Assembly: GCF_026626335.1 (NCBI RefSeq)
Contig: NZ_JAPNTZ010000004.1
Coordinates: forward strand, 248,001 to 312,000
DNA: 64,000 bases
Direction of reading: 5' to 3'
From: Paractinoplanes pyxinae
GTDB lineage: Bacteria > Actinomycetota > Actinomycetes > Mycobacteriales > Micromonosporaceae
The notes under the pieces were generated by a model that made no database searches, had not been told where the DNA came from, and worked only from the letters and a program-made list of their open reading frames with translations. A program made the translations under genes and the position numbers. Shown in pieces: positions 57,146 to 64,000 of the stretch. Each line of letters starts with the position of its first letter. Within the stretch, counting starts at the first letter, position 1.

Positions 57146-57689
57146 GGCCGCTGAGGGCGAGCAGGCGTTCGAACGTTCCGGCGTCCTCGGGGGCCTGCAC
57201 CTCGGCGCCGAAGGCGCCCATCTGACGGCCGGTGGGCGCCATCTCCTGCACGAACGGCAGCAGGTGGTCGACTGCGGCGCCGGCCGGCTGGTAGGGCTGG
57301 TGGGTCGCGGTGGCCAGGTCCCACCCGTGCACGGTGAGGTCGGCCAGGGCCAGGTTGCCGACGATCGGCTGGGGCAGACCCATGCCGGGCGACATGCCGT
57401 CCAGCGCCGCCGGGTCGGACCAGGCGTCGATCATGCGCTCGGTCTCGGTGGCGAACCTGTCCCGCCAGCCCTCGGTGAGCGAGTCGGGCGTACTCGAGAA
57501 GTCGAGCGCCTCCTTGCGGGCGGCCCCCTGGAAGCTGACGACCACCTGGAAGAGGTGGTTGAGCAGGTCGCGCACCTGGAACTTCTCGCACGGGGTGGGA
57601 TCGCCGAGCTGATCGTCGCGGATGCCCTGGACGATCGGGACGGTCCGCTCAGCCGCCGCCGCCATCAACGTGCTGATCTCGGTAGTCAT
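57135..57689 (-). CDS. TIGR03086-type DinB/MDMPI-like metal-binding protein
   Basis: This 184-residue four-helix-bundle protein has MDMPI/DinB character. The metal-His motifs are CEKFQVRDLLNHLFQVV (with the preceding D-Q-L-G-D-P-T-P-C) and LADLTVHGWDLATAT. It belongs to the TIGR03086-like group, often annotated as metal-binding. The function is unknown; a mycothiol-linked or detoxifying role is inferred from relatives. ATG 57689 lies 41 bp inside the 3' end of the upstream glycosylase gene, so the two are read together. Its 3' end is part of the 49-bp array. Confidence 0.85.
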   Translation of the reverse strand: MTTEISTLMAAAAERTVPIVQGIRDDQLGDPTPCEKFQVRDLLNHLFQVVVSFQGAARKEALDFSSTPDSLTEGWRDRFATETERMIDAWSDPAALDGMSPGMGLPQPIVGNLALADLTVHGWDLATATHQPYQPAGAAVDHLLPFVQEMAPTGRQMGAFGAEVQAPEDAGTFERLLALSGRAA

Positions 57690-58275
57690 GGCCCGACCGT
57701 AGCGAAGACGCACCCTCGGCGGGACCCTGCCACCCTTCGGTGGCCTCGCGCAGCCGGGCATAGGCCGCGGCCAGGGTGTCCACCGTGTAGTGCGCGTTGA
57801 GACCGCTCGGGTTGGGCAGCACCCAGACCGGGACGCCGCCGATCCGGTCGGCCTGGAGCCCCATCGCGGCCTTGGGCTTGCCGAAGGCCGCGCGATAGGC
57901 GGTGACGCCGAGGACGGCCAGGTAGCGCGGCTGCCATCGGGCGACGAGCGCGGCCAGGATCTCGCCGCCGGCGACCAGCTCGGCCGGGGCGAGTTCGTCG
58001 GCGCGGGCGGTGGCCCGGGCGACCACATTAGTGATGCCCAGGCCGAGCGCGGGCAGTTCGAACTGCTCGGACGGGTGAAGTCGGCGCCCGGTGAAGCCGG
58101 ACCGGTGCAGCGCCGGCCAGAAGCGGTTGCCGGGGCGGGCGAAGTGGTGACCGGTCGCCGCCGAGTACAGGCTCGGGTTGATGCCGGAGAACAGCACCCG
58201 CAGGTCCGGGCCGATCAGGTCGGGGATGGTGCGGCCGGCGGCCGCCGCCACCTCCGCCGCGGTGGGCGCTGACAC
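57649..58275 (-). CDS. mug: Mismatch-specific (G/U-T) DNA glycosylase, MUG family
   Basis: This 208-residue uracil-DNA-glycosylase superfamily member has motif 1 FSGINPSLYSAATG, with Asn as the catalytic-water residue of the MUG/TDG group, and motif 2 NPSGLNAHY. It removes uracil or thymine from G mispairs and ethenocytosine. The 41-bp 3' overlap with the DinB-like gene suggests coordinated expression. Confidence 0.92.
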   Translation of the reverse strand: MSAPTAAEVAAAAGRTIPDLIGPDLRVLFSGINPSLYSAATGHHFARPGNRFWPALHRSGFTGRRLHPSEQFELPALGLGITNVVARATARADELAPAELVAGGEILAALVARWQPRYLAVLGVTAYRAAFGKPKAAMGLQADRIGGVPVWVLPNPSGLNAHYTVDTLAAAYARLREATEGWQGPAEGASSLRSGHDYRDQHVDGGGG

Positions 58276-58311
58276 CGTACGAGCGTATCCAGTGGCCGAT
58301 CGGCGCTCTGG

Positions 58312-59073
58312 TCAGAGGGTGCGCAGGGTGCCGCCGTCGACGGGAATGGCGCAGCCGGTGAGGTAGCTGGCGGCGGGGGAGAGGACGAAGGCGGCGACCC
58401 GGCCGAACTCGGCGGGCTCGCCCAGGCGGCGCAGGGGGATCTTGGCGGACGCCGCGGCCACGGCGGCCGAGGCGTCGCCGGTGGCCTCGTGGATCTGGCG
58501 GCTGCGGTCGGTCAGGAAGCTGCCGGGGAGCAGGCTGACGATGCGGACGCCGCGCGGGGCGTACTCGTCGGCCAGGTCTTTCGCGGCCATGGCGAGGCCG
58601 GGGCGCAGCCCGTTGGAGAGGCCGAGACCGGCCAGCGGCGTCTTGACCGAGGTCGACAGCACCAGCCCGATCGCCCCGCTCTCGGGCAGCGCCGCCGCGA
58701 ACTCGCGCGCGGCCCGGATCGAGCCCAGGAACACCGTCTCGAACGCCTCGCGCCAATGCTCGTCGGTCATCGCGGCCGCGCCGCCCGTCGTCGGGCCACC
58801 GACCGAGATCAGGGCGCCGTCGAACCGGCCGAAGCGGTCGCTGGCCGTGTCGATCAGCAGGCGCGGGGTCTCGGGAGCGGTCAGGTCGGCGATCACGCCG
58901 GCCGCGTTGTCGTCGCCGCCGAGTGCGTCCACCGCCTCGGCCACCCGGGCCTCGTCGCGCGACGAGATCACCACCTTGGCGCCGTCGGCGACCAGTGCCT
59001 CGGCCGTGGCGAACCCCAGCCCGCGCGAGGCTCCGGTGAGGACGTAGACGCGATCAGCCAGCCCGAGATCCAT
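58312..59073 (-). CDS. SDR-family oxidoreductase lacking the canonical Tyr-Lys pair
   Basis: This 253-residue short-chain dehydrogenase/reductase fold has the nucleotide motif TGASRGLG (residues 13-20), a Ser at about 140 and the C-terminal PVDGG. At the active site the expected Y-x-x-x-K is replaced by L152-S-N-G-L156 followed by Arg157. The same L-S-N-x-x-R pattern is, to my recollection, shared by a divergent SDR subgroup, so this is likely a real variant and not an error. The substrate is unknown. Confidence 0.88.
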   Translation of the reverse strand: MDLGLADRVYVLTGASRGLGFATAEALVADGAKVVISSRDEARVAEAVDALGGDDNAAGVIADLTAPETPRLLIDTASDRFGRFDGALISVGGPTTGGAAAMTDEHWREAFETVFLGSIRAAREFAAALPESGAIGLVLSTSVKTPLAGLGLSNGLRPGLAMAAKDLADEYAPRGVRIVSLLPGSFLTDRSRQIHEATGDASAAVAAASAKIPLRRLGEPAEFGRVAAFVLSPAASYLTGCAIPVDGGTLRTL

Positions 59074-59109
59074 GCCGTCGATCCTGCCATCGCGCTGCCG
59101 CCCGGCGCA

Positions 59110-59868
59110 TCACGCCGGCGACAAGCGCAGGGCGCCGGCCGTGGCGGCGTCGGCGGGCAGGAACGACTCGATGGCCAGCTCGGAGAGGGTCACGTCCAAC
59201 GGCGTACCCAGGACCGAAGTGATGCTGAAGAAGGAGAGGTCGTCGAAGCGCAACGGCACGACCAGGCCGTTCGGCGGTGAGCCGGCAGCGGCCGTTTCGC
59301 CGGGATAGGACGCCAGCTCGTCCCGCAGCTCCCGCAGCACCGGGTCGTTGGTTGCCCGCGCCTGCTGGTCGAGGCGGTGCAGCAGGTGGGCCCGCCACTC
59401 GGGCAGGTTGCGGATGCGCGGGGCCATGCCGTCGGGATGCAGCGACAGGCGCAGCACGTTCACCGGCGGTTCGAGGAGCCACGCCGCGCAGCCGTCGGTG
59501 AAGCGCCCGACGGCTTCGTTGGCGTCGACCATCGTCCAGTGCCGGTCGATCAGCACGGCCGGATAGGGCGCGTGCCCGGCAAGCACGTCCCGCAGCGACG
59601 ACAAGACCGTGGCCAGCGGCGGCCCGTCCAAACCCGATTCCGCGTACGCCGGTGCGAAACCGCCGGCCAGCAGGAGCTCATTGCGAGACCGCAGCGGCAC
59701 CCCCAGTTCCTCGGCCAGGCGCAGGATCATGTCGCGGGTCGGCCGCGACCGCCCCGTCTCGAGGAACGACAGATGCCGGGCCGACACCCCGGCCCGCACC
59801 GACAACTCCAGCTGGCTCAGCCGCCGGTCCGCCCGCCACTCCCGCAGAAGCTCGCCCACCCCGCTCAT
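59110..59868 (-). CDS. XRE-family regulator with MmyB-like ligand domain
   Basis: This 252-residue protein has an N-terminal HTH of the XRE type (residues about 5-65; LSQLELSVRAGVSARHLSFLETGRSRPTRDMILRLAEEL) and a C-terminal PAS-like MmyB ligand-binding domain (about 90-250; YPAVLIDRHWTMVDANEAVGRF is the signature). Such regulators usually control a neighbouring redox or small-molecule enzyme. It is divergent from the SnoaL-like gene, and the shared region holds a candidate operator. Fatty-acid-like ligands are known for MmyB-type domains. Confidence 0.92.
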   Translation of the reverse strand: MSGVGELLREWRADRRLSQLELSVRAGVSARHLSFLETGRSRPTRDMILRLAEELGVPLRSRNELLLAGGFAPAYAESGLDGPPLATVLSSLRDVLAGHAPYPAVLIDRHWTMVDANEAVGRFTDGCAAWLLEPPVNVLRLSLHPDGMAPRIRNLPEWRAHLLHRLDQQARATNDPVLRELRDELASYPGETAAAGSPPNGLVVPLRFDDLSFFSITSVLGTPLDVTLSELAIESFLPADAATAGALRLSPA

Positions 59869-59903
59869 GGCCGCAGCGTAGGCGGCGCCCGGGAAGCGCG
59901 GCC

Positions 59904-59920
59904 ATTACCTCGCACGTAAT
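59904..59920. promoter_or_regulatory. Inverted repeat ATTAC-N7-GTAAT in the XRE/SnoaL divergent region
   Basis: ATTAC (59904-59908) and GTAAT (59916-59920) are perfect inverted arms in an otherwise GC-rich 110-bp divergent region, at about -36 relative to the XRE start codon. It is a candidate operator for the XRE regulator. Confidence 0.45.
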
Positions 59921-59978
59921 CGACGGCCCTCCCGCCGGCGGGCGATGGTTCTGCCACACCCACAGGGAGGACAGAACG

Positions 59979-60341
59979 ATGACCGACTTCGACGCCCTTG
60001 TCGACCGCTACCTGGCCGTCTGGAACGAGCCGGACGACGCCACCCGCCGCAAGGCCGTGGACGACCTGTTCGCCGACGACATCCGCTACGTCGACCCGCT
60101 GGCCGCCGTCGAGGGCCGGGAAGCCCTCAACGGCCTGATCGGGGCCGTCCGGCAGCAGTTCCCCGGCCACACCTTCACCCCGGGCGGCCCGGTCGACGGC
60201 CACCACGACCAGGTGCGCTTCACCTGGACCCTGGCCGCCGGCCCGGGCGACCCGCCGGTGATCGGCTTCGACGTGGCCGAACTGGACGCCGGCGGCCGCA
60301 TCCGCCGAGTGCTCGGTTTCCTCGACAAAGCACCGGCCTAA
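59979..60341 (+). CDS. SnoaL-like/NTF2-fold protein
   Basis: This 120-residue protein has the cone-shaped NTF2-like fold (helix LVDRYLAVWNEPD, then IRYVDPLAAVEGREAL and strand-rich C-terminal half). Members are polyketide cyclases, isomerases or ligand-binding proteins. ATG 59979 follows GGGAGGACAG. It is the probable target of the divergent XRE regulator and ends in a 4-bp overlap with the convergent MNIO-partner gene. Confidence 0.88.
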   Translation: MTDFDALVDRYLAVWNEPDDATRRKAVDDLFADDIRYVDPLAAVEGREALNGLIGAVRQQFPGHTFTPGGPVDGHHDQVRFTWTLAAGPGDPPVIGFDVAELDAGGRIRRVLGFLDKAPA

Positions 60342-60781
60342 GGCCGGCGCGGGAGCCAGACCCGGCCGGCCACCTGCACGGCCACGGCGCCGGCGGCGAT
60401 GCGTACGGCGGGGAAACGGCGGGAGCGGGGGGACGAGGCGCCGTCGTAGTGCCAGGCGGCCTCTCGTTCGGCCAGTTCGGCGGCCGCCGCCGGGGGCAGG
60501 GCGCCGCGCCGGGTGAGGTCGCGGGCCAGGTCCCAGCCGTCTCGCAGGGAACCTTGCGTCGGGCGGGTGACGGCCCAGCCGGAGAACTCACGCTTCCAGC
60601 GGTCGCCGAAGCCGGCGGCCAGCATCGGCCATTGGCGGGCGACCTCGCCGGCCCGCTTGCGCAGCAGGGCCAGCCGGGCCGCCTCGAACCGGAAGCTGTC
60701 GAAGCCCTCCGGTACGGGGCGGCCGGCCGTCAGTGCTTCGACCAGGGCCGCCTGCTGGTCGGCCAGGCTGCGGCCGGTCAT
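60338..60781 (-). CDS. Small partner-like protein of the DUF692 cassette (SCO6045-like C-terminal domain)
   Basis: This 147-residue all-helical, Arg-rich protein (residues about 5-110) is followed by a basic, hydrophobic C-terminus (FPAVRIAAGAVAVQVAGRVWLPRRP). It begins SLADQQAALVEALTAGRPVPEGFD and contains RFEAARLALLRKRAGEVARQWPML. That layout resembles proteins placed after DUF692 oxidases, which deliver the peptide to the enzyme (the DUF2063-type partner role). I infer that role. Its ATG overlaps the DUF692 stop by 4 nt, so the two are made in fixed ratio. Confidence 0.72.
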   Translation of the reverse strand: MTGRSLADQQAALVEALTAGRPVPEGFDSFRFEAARLALLRKRAGEVARQWPMLAAGFGDRWKREFSGWAVTRPTQGSLRDGWDLARDLTRRGALPPAAAAELAEREAAWHYDGASSPRSRRFPAVRIAAGAVAVQVAGRVWLPRRP

Positions 60782-61599
60782 GTGACCGCGGGGAAGCCGG
60801 AGGCCTTGGCGATGGCGTCCAGTTCGGCCGCCAGGACCGTGGCCGGTGGGTAGTCGCCGTCCCGTTCGAGCATCAAGGCCGGCGGCCGGCGACGGGCGCA
60901 CAGCTCGGCCACCAGGTCGAGCACCGGCTGCGGCACCGCGTCGGTGTGAGTGTCGTGGTACAGACCCTGGTGCTCGGCCCCGCCGGCCACGTGGACGTAG
61001 GCCACTCGCTCCAGCGGCAGCTCGTCCAGCAGGTCGAGCGGGTCGGTGCCCCGGTTGCGGGCGTTGGCGTAGACATTGGCCACGTCGAGCAGCAGCCGGG
61101 CGCCCGACCGGTCGAGGATCTCGGTGAGGAACTGGGCCTCGGTCAGCTCGTCGTCGGGCCAGTCGAACAGGGCGGCGATCGGTTCCAGGGCGATCGGGAC
61201 CGGCAGCGAGGACTGCACGCGGCGGACGTTCGACACGACGGCGTCAACTGCTTCCCTCGTACGCGGAAGGGGCAGCAGATGCCCGGCCTCGATGCCCCCG
61301 GCCCGGACGAACGCGATGTGCTCACTGACCAGCGGAGCCCCCAGCCGCGAGGCCACGGCCGCGAAGTGCTCCACCCGGTCGGCGTCCACCAGCTCGGCCC
61401 CGCCCAGCGACAGCCGCACGCCGTGCGGGATCACCGTGACCCCGCGGTCGAGCAGCACCTGCAACCCGGGCGGCAGCTCGCCGTGTGCGTGCACCGACTC
61501 GGCCACCACCTCGGCGAACCGCAGGCCCGGCAGCTCCTCGACGAAGCCGGCGATCTCGGGCCGCCACCCGATCCCGACCCCGTACGTCGTCTCAGCCAC
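60778..61599 (-). CDS. DUF692 multinuclear non-heme iron oxidase (MNIO)
   Basis: This 273-residue TIM-barrel protein of the DUF692/MbnB family carries metal-ligand motifs in order: VHAHG (about 36-40), VIPHGVRLSLGG (His59), SEHIAF (Glu93, His94), ALEP (Glu139), LLLDVANVYANARN (Asp172, Asn175), VHVAGG (His203), HDTHTDAV (Asp216, His218) and LERDGD (Glu245, Asp247). MNIOs use two or three irons to oxidise Cys, Asp or Asn in ribosomal peptides. The GTG start at 61599 overlaps the last codons of the Cys-tail membrane protein by 8 bp. Confidence 0.9.
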   Translation of the reverse strand: MAETTYGVGIGWRPEIAGFVEELPGLRFAEVVAESVHAHGELPPGLQVLLDRGVTVIPHGVRLSLGGAELVDADRVEHFAAVASRLGAPLVSEHIAFVRAGGIEAGHLLPLPRTREAVDAVVSNVRRVQSSLPVPIALEPIAALFDWPDDELTEAQFLTEILDRSGARLLLDVANVYANARNRGTDPLDLLDELPLERVAYVHVAGGAEHQGLYHDTHTDAVPQPVLDLVAELCARRRPPALMLERDGDYPPATVLAAELDAIAKASGFPAVT

Positions 61600-62497
61600 C
61601 GCAACCGCCCCCGCCGCCGCAGCCACCGCCCCCGCCGCACGAGGACCCGCCGCTGCAGGAGCTGCCGCCGCTGTCGCCGCCGCCACCGCCGCTGCTGCCC
61701 GCCGCCCCGCCCGTGGCCGCGATGCGCTGCACCTCGGCCTCGGCCGCGAACGCCGGGTCCATCGAGTAGAGCGCCGCACCGCCGTACAGCGCGACGCCCA
61801 TGGCCGCCCCGGTCGCGCCGTAGGTCGCGTACGACGGGGAGTTGCTGGGCGCCAGGTAGTTGTGCTTGTAGCGCAGGTCGCGCATCCCCTTGTGGGCCGC
61901 GTCGGTGGCCCAGCGCCGCGACCGCAGCAGGGTCAGCGTCAGGATGAAGGCCGCGATCGTGGCGATCACCAGGAACCCGACCGGCTTGTCGTTGCCGATC
62001 CCGGCCAGGATGCGGGCGATGCCGACGACGACCAGCGCCAGACCGCCGAGCACCCAGAGCCGGGCCTCGCGCATCTTGCCCGCGCTGACCGCCAGGCCGT
62101 TGCGCTCGAGGGTGTCGCGCAGCTGCTCGATGGCGGAGGCGACCCACTGGTCGTTCGGCAGGTCCCGGGTGCGCACGCCGTGGCCGGCCGCGTTGTAGAT
62201 CGCGCTGTCCAGCGGGGTCACGCCGGCCGGCAGCGGGCCGGTGCGGACCAGGGTGCGGCCGGGGCCGGTGCCCAGCGCGTTGGCCGCCCGCAGGCCGCCC
62301 ATCGACGCGTAGATGGCCAGGCGGTCGCCGCCGTTGAGGTAGGCCACCTGCTGCGGGCCGAGGTTGTCGACGCGGGCCCCGCGGTCGCCCCGGAACAGCG
62401 CCTTGCGGTGGACGGCGGCGATGACGGCGATCGCGATCATCGCCCCGATGAAGTAGGTGAGAAAGGTCGGACCGGAGATACCCCAGGTGTCGTTCAT
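61592..62497 (-). CDS. TIGR04222-type membrane protein with periodic Cys tail
   Basis: This 301-residue protein has a first transmembrane helix at about residues 12-30, a soluble region of about 110 residues (ARVDNLGPQQVAYLNGGDRLAIYASMGGL), two further helices (about 148-190) and a cytoplasmic or external C-terminal part. The last 40 or so residues are Gly/Ser-rich with Cys at 281, 287, 293 and 299, that is C-x5-C-x5-C-x5-C-G-G. TIGR04222 proteins commonly end this way and neighbour DUF692 enzymes. GGAGGT lies just upstream of ATG 62497. I infer the tail to be the MNIO substrate. Confidence 0.85.
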   Translation of the reverse strand: MNDTWGISGPTFLTYFIGAMIAIAVIAAVHRKALFRGDRGARVDNLGPQQVAYLNGGDRLAIYASMGGLRAANALGTGPGRTLVRTGPLPAGVTPLDSAIYNAAGHGVRTRDLPNDQWVASAIEQLRDTLERNGLAVSAGKMREARLWVLGGLALVVVGIARILAGIGNDKPVGFLVIATIAAFILTLTLLRSRRWATDAAHKGMRDLRYKHNYLAPSNSPSYATYGATGAAMGVALYGGAALYSMDPAFAAEAEVQRIAATGGAAGSSGGGGGDSGGSSCSGGSSCGGGGGCGGGGGCGG

Positions 62498-62564
62498 GGA
62501 CCGGACCTCCGTTGCTCGTCGCAGCGTCTGACCCTGATTGTGCAGGCGCGCGCAACCTTTGTGA

Positions 62565-63176
62565 TCAGGCCCTTCGGACGGCTTCCTCGACCAGGTCGAG
62601 GACCCGGCTGAGCTCGCCCGGCGGGCGGCCCGTGGCCAGGTGGAGCACGAGACCGTCGTAGGCCAGCTCGAGGAACTGGGTCAGCACCTCGACCGGGACG
62701 TCGTCGCGCAGCACGCCGGCCTCCCGCTGGCGCTGCAGCCGCTCGCGGGTGGCATCGGCGATGGCCGCGGCGCGCTCGGTCCAGCGCTTGGCGAACGCCG
62801 GGTCGGTGCGCAGCCGGCGGGACACCTCGAGCTGGGTGCCGAGCCAGCCGGCCGTGTCGCCCTCGCTGCCGCCGGCCCGGGCCAGCAGGTCACGCATCAC
62901 CTGGACGAGGCCGTTGCGGGCCACCGTCTCGACCATCGCGGCCGCGTCGTCCTCGGCGACGGCCAGGAACAGCGATTCCTTGTCGCGGAAATGGTGGAAA
63001 ATCGCACCGCGGGACAGCCCGGTTGCGTCCTCGAGCCGCCGGACTGTCGCACCCTCGTAACCGAACCGCGCGAAACAGTCGCGCGCCGCGGCGAGAATCT
63101 CGGAGCGACGCGCGTCCAGCTGGTCCTGACTCACTCTGGGCACGCTCTGGATCGTGTCACGTGCCCCCTTTGCCAT
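62565..63176 (-). CDS. AcnR-like TetR-family regulator
   Basis: This TetR-family protein of about 203 residues has the DNA-binding domain ILAAARDCFARFGYEGATVRRLEDATGLSRGAIFHHFRDKESLFLAVAEDDAA, which closely resembles AcnR, the repressor of aconitase in corynebacteria and streptomycetes. The ligand domain continues with LRTDPAFAKRW and ELAYDGLVLHLATGRP. ATG 63176 is used; an upstream extension lacks family residues. No aconitase gene is next to it here: its 5' neighbour is a divergent HAD gene and its 3' neighbour is the MNIO cassette. A GTACGTAC palindrome lies just upstream. Confidence 0.9.
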   Translation of the reverse strand: MAKGARDTIQSVPRVSQDQLDARRSEILAAARDCFARFGYEGATVRRLEDATGLSRGAIFHHFRDKESLFLAVAEDDAAAMVETVARNGLVQVMRDLLARAGGSEGDTAGWLGTQLEVSRRLRTDPAFAKRWTERAAAIADATRERLQRQREAGVLRDDVPVEVLTQFLELAYDGLVLHLATGRPPGELSRVLDLVEEAVRRA

Positions 63177-63183
63177 GCAATCC

Positions 63184-63193
63184 GTACGTACGT
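63184..63193. promoter_or_regulatory. GTACGTAC palindrome upstream of the AcnR-like gene
   Basis: CCGTACGTACGT contains the perfect palindromes GTACGTAC (63184-63191) and ACGTACGT (63186-63193), 8-17 bp upstream of the TetR start codon and 93 bp from the divergent HAD gene. It is a likely autoregulatory operator. Confidence 0.4.
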
Positions 63194-63273
63194 CTTGGCA
63201 AGGCGCCCGGACGGCCCGGCCTGATGACAGCAATAACGCGGCTCCGGACTGTTCGCTGCCCTATCCGCTCACG

Positions 63274-63279
63274 TAAAGT
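63274..63279 (+). promoter_or_regulatory. -10 box of the leaderless HAD gene
   Basis: TAAAGT (TAnnnT) lies 6 nt before the GTG at 63286. No Shine-Dalgarno sequence is present. Confidence 0.5.
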
Positions 63280-63285
63280 GCCCGG

Positions 63286-63936
63286 GTGCCTCTTGTCCTG
63301 ATCGCCCTCGACGACACCCTGCTCGACCGCAGCGGTGCGTTCCGGCTGTGGGCCAAGGGATTCCTCGATGAGATCGGGGCGCCACAGGACGACCTCGACT
63401 GGTTACTCTCCGTCGACGCGGACGGCCTGACCTCGCGTTGGGACCTGGCCGACCTGATCCTCGAGCGCTATCAGTTGTCCATTCCGTCGATCGACATCGT
63501 CGAGGAACTGCACGAGGGCCCGCTCGCTCACGAGAAGCTCGACCCGCTCGTGGGCTGCGCGCTGCAGATCGCCAAGGACGCCGGCCTCGTCCCCGTGGTC
63601 GTCACCAACGGGCACGCCGAGATCCAGGACGTGCGCATACGGCGTACGGGCCTGGACCGTTATGTCGCCGACTGGGTGATCTCGGAGCAGGCCGGGGTGA
63701 GCAAACCCAACCCGCGCATCTTCGCGCTGGCCGCCCAGCGGGTGCGGATGCGGCTGGGCGGGGCCTGGGTGGTGGGTGACAGTCCCGAGGCCGACATCGG
63801 CGGCGCCGCGGCCATGGGTCTGCCCAGCGTGTGGCTGCACCGCGGCCGCGAATGGGTGGACAACCGGTTCGCCCCGACCGAGATCGTCGGCAACGTGATC
63901 CAGGGGATCTCGGCCATCATGGCCGCCGCCCGTTAA
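63286..63936 (+). CDS. HAD-superfamily protein with the nucleophile Asp replaced by Ala
   Basis: This 216-residue HAD-fold protein has motif I I-A7-L-D9-D-T11 in place of D-x-D-x-T, so the nucleophilic Asp is Ala7 (codon GCC). The acid/base Asp9 is kept. Other motifs are intact: VVVTNG (motif II), SKPNPRIF (motif III Lys) and GDSPEADIGGA (motif IV). It should bind phosphate ligands but may not form the aspartyl-phosphate intermediate. GTG 63286 is leaderless. The remaining 64 bp to the window edge carry no gene. Confidence 0.85.
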   Translation: MPLVLIALDDTLLDRSGAFRLWAKGFLDEIGAPQDDLDWLLSVDADGLTSRWDLADLILERYQLSIPSIDIVEELHEGPLAHEKLDPLVGCALQIAKDAGLVPVVVTNGHAEIQDVRIRRTGLDRYVADWVISEQAGVSKPNPRIFALAAQRVRMRLGGAWVVGDSPEADIGGAAAMGLPSVWLHRGREWVDNRFAPTEIVGNVIQGISAIMAAAR

Positions 63937-64000
63937 ATAGGTTGCGGCCCTCCGGCGATGTCCGGGAGAGTGTGCGCAGTTGCCCGCAGAAGGGCCTGAG

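Overview
This window is high-GC actinobacterial chromosome. It carries WhiA, RbpA, mycothiol-dependent maleylpyruvate-isomerase folds, OpcA, AcnR-like TetR and acVLRF1-type proteins, and the conserved uvrA / uvrC-rapZ-yvcK-whiA / gap-pgk-tpiA-secG / tkt-tal-zwf-opcA-pgl / ctaB-ctaA / suf order. Together these point to Micromonosporaceae, perhaps an Actinoplanes relative. The genus is an inference. I saw no tRNA, rRNA, insertion sequence, prophage or CRISPR array.

Layout. 1-9.5 kb: tail of a SulP-like STAS protein, MerR and GntR regulators, an NCS1 permease coupled to a hydantoin-racemase-like enzyme, a membrane diguanylate cyclase, an MBL hydrolase with a DinB/MDMPI protein, RsgA and a large polytopic membrane protein. 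9.6-24.6 kb: core block with uvrA, a Rieske lipoprotein, uvrC, rapZ, yvcK, whiA, a coiled-coil protein, the lower-glycolysis operon gap-pgk-tpiA, secG and rbpA. 24.6-33.2 kb: oxidative and non-oxidative pentose-phosphate genes on the minus strand (tkt, tal, zwf, opcA, pgl), then heme O synthase ctaB facing away. 33.7-43.5 kb: a small conserved protein, an ATP-grasp protein, heme A synthase ctaA and the complete SUF iron-sulfur operon (sufR-B-D-Rieske-C-S-U-T). 43.5-51.6 kb: accessory genes (MDMPI, histidine phosphatase, GlxA-type regulator with a divergent MBL protein, LysE exporter, Vgb-like propeller, AlkD-like glycosylase, acVLRF1, zinc metallopeptidase). 51.7-57 kb: an ABC-F gene behind a leader peptide and attenuator, an HTH protein, an enoyl-CoA hydratase and an ABC exporter. 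57-64 kb: MUG-type glycosylase, SDR, XRE regulator/SnoaL pair, a three-gene DUF692 (MNIO) cassette, an AcnR-like regulator and a HAD protein.

Most striking points. (1) The cassette at 60338-62497 pairs a multinuclear iron oxidase (DUF692) and a small partner-like protein with a membrane protein whose tail has four Cys spaced exactly every six residues in a Gly/Ser run. It looks like a peptide-modifying system in which the tail of a membrane protein is the substrate. (2) The ABC-F gene sits behind a leaderless six-codon leader peptide and an intrinsic terminator, the layout of antibiotic-responsive ribosome-mediated attenuation. (3) Several 3' intergenic regions hold unrelated tandem arrays (23, 24, about 31, 49 and 57 bp units), and several of these begin at, or copy, the last codons and stop of the adjacent gene. 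A ghost copy of the uvrC 3' end lies about 590 bp downstream of uvrC. (4) Three promoters share a TGTCR-TACCC element at exactly the spacing of the PafBC-type DNA-damage promoter, one of them in front of uvrA. Many genes appear to be leaderless (TAnnnT box 6-7 nt before the start codon).
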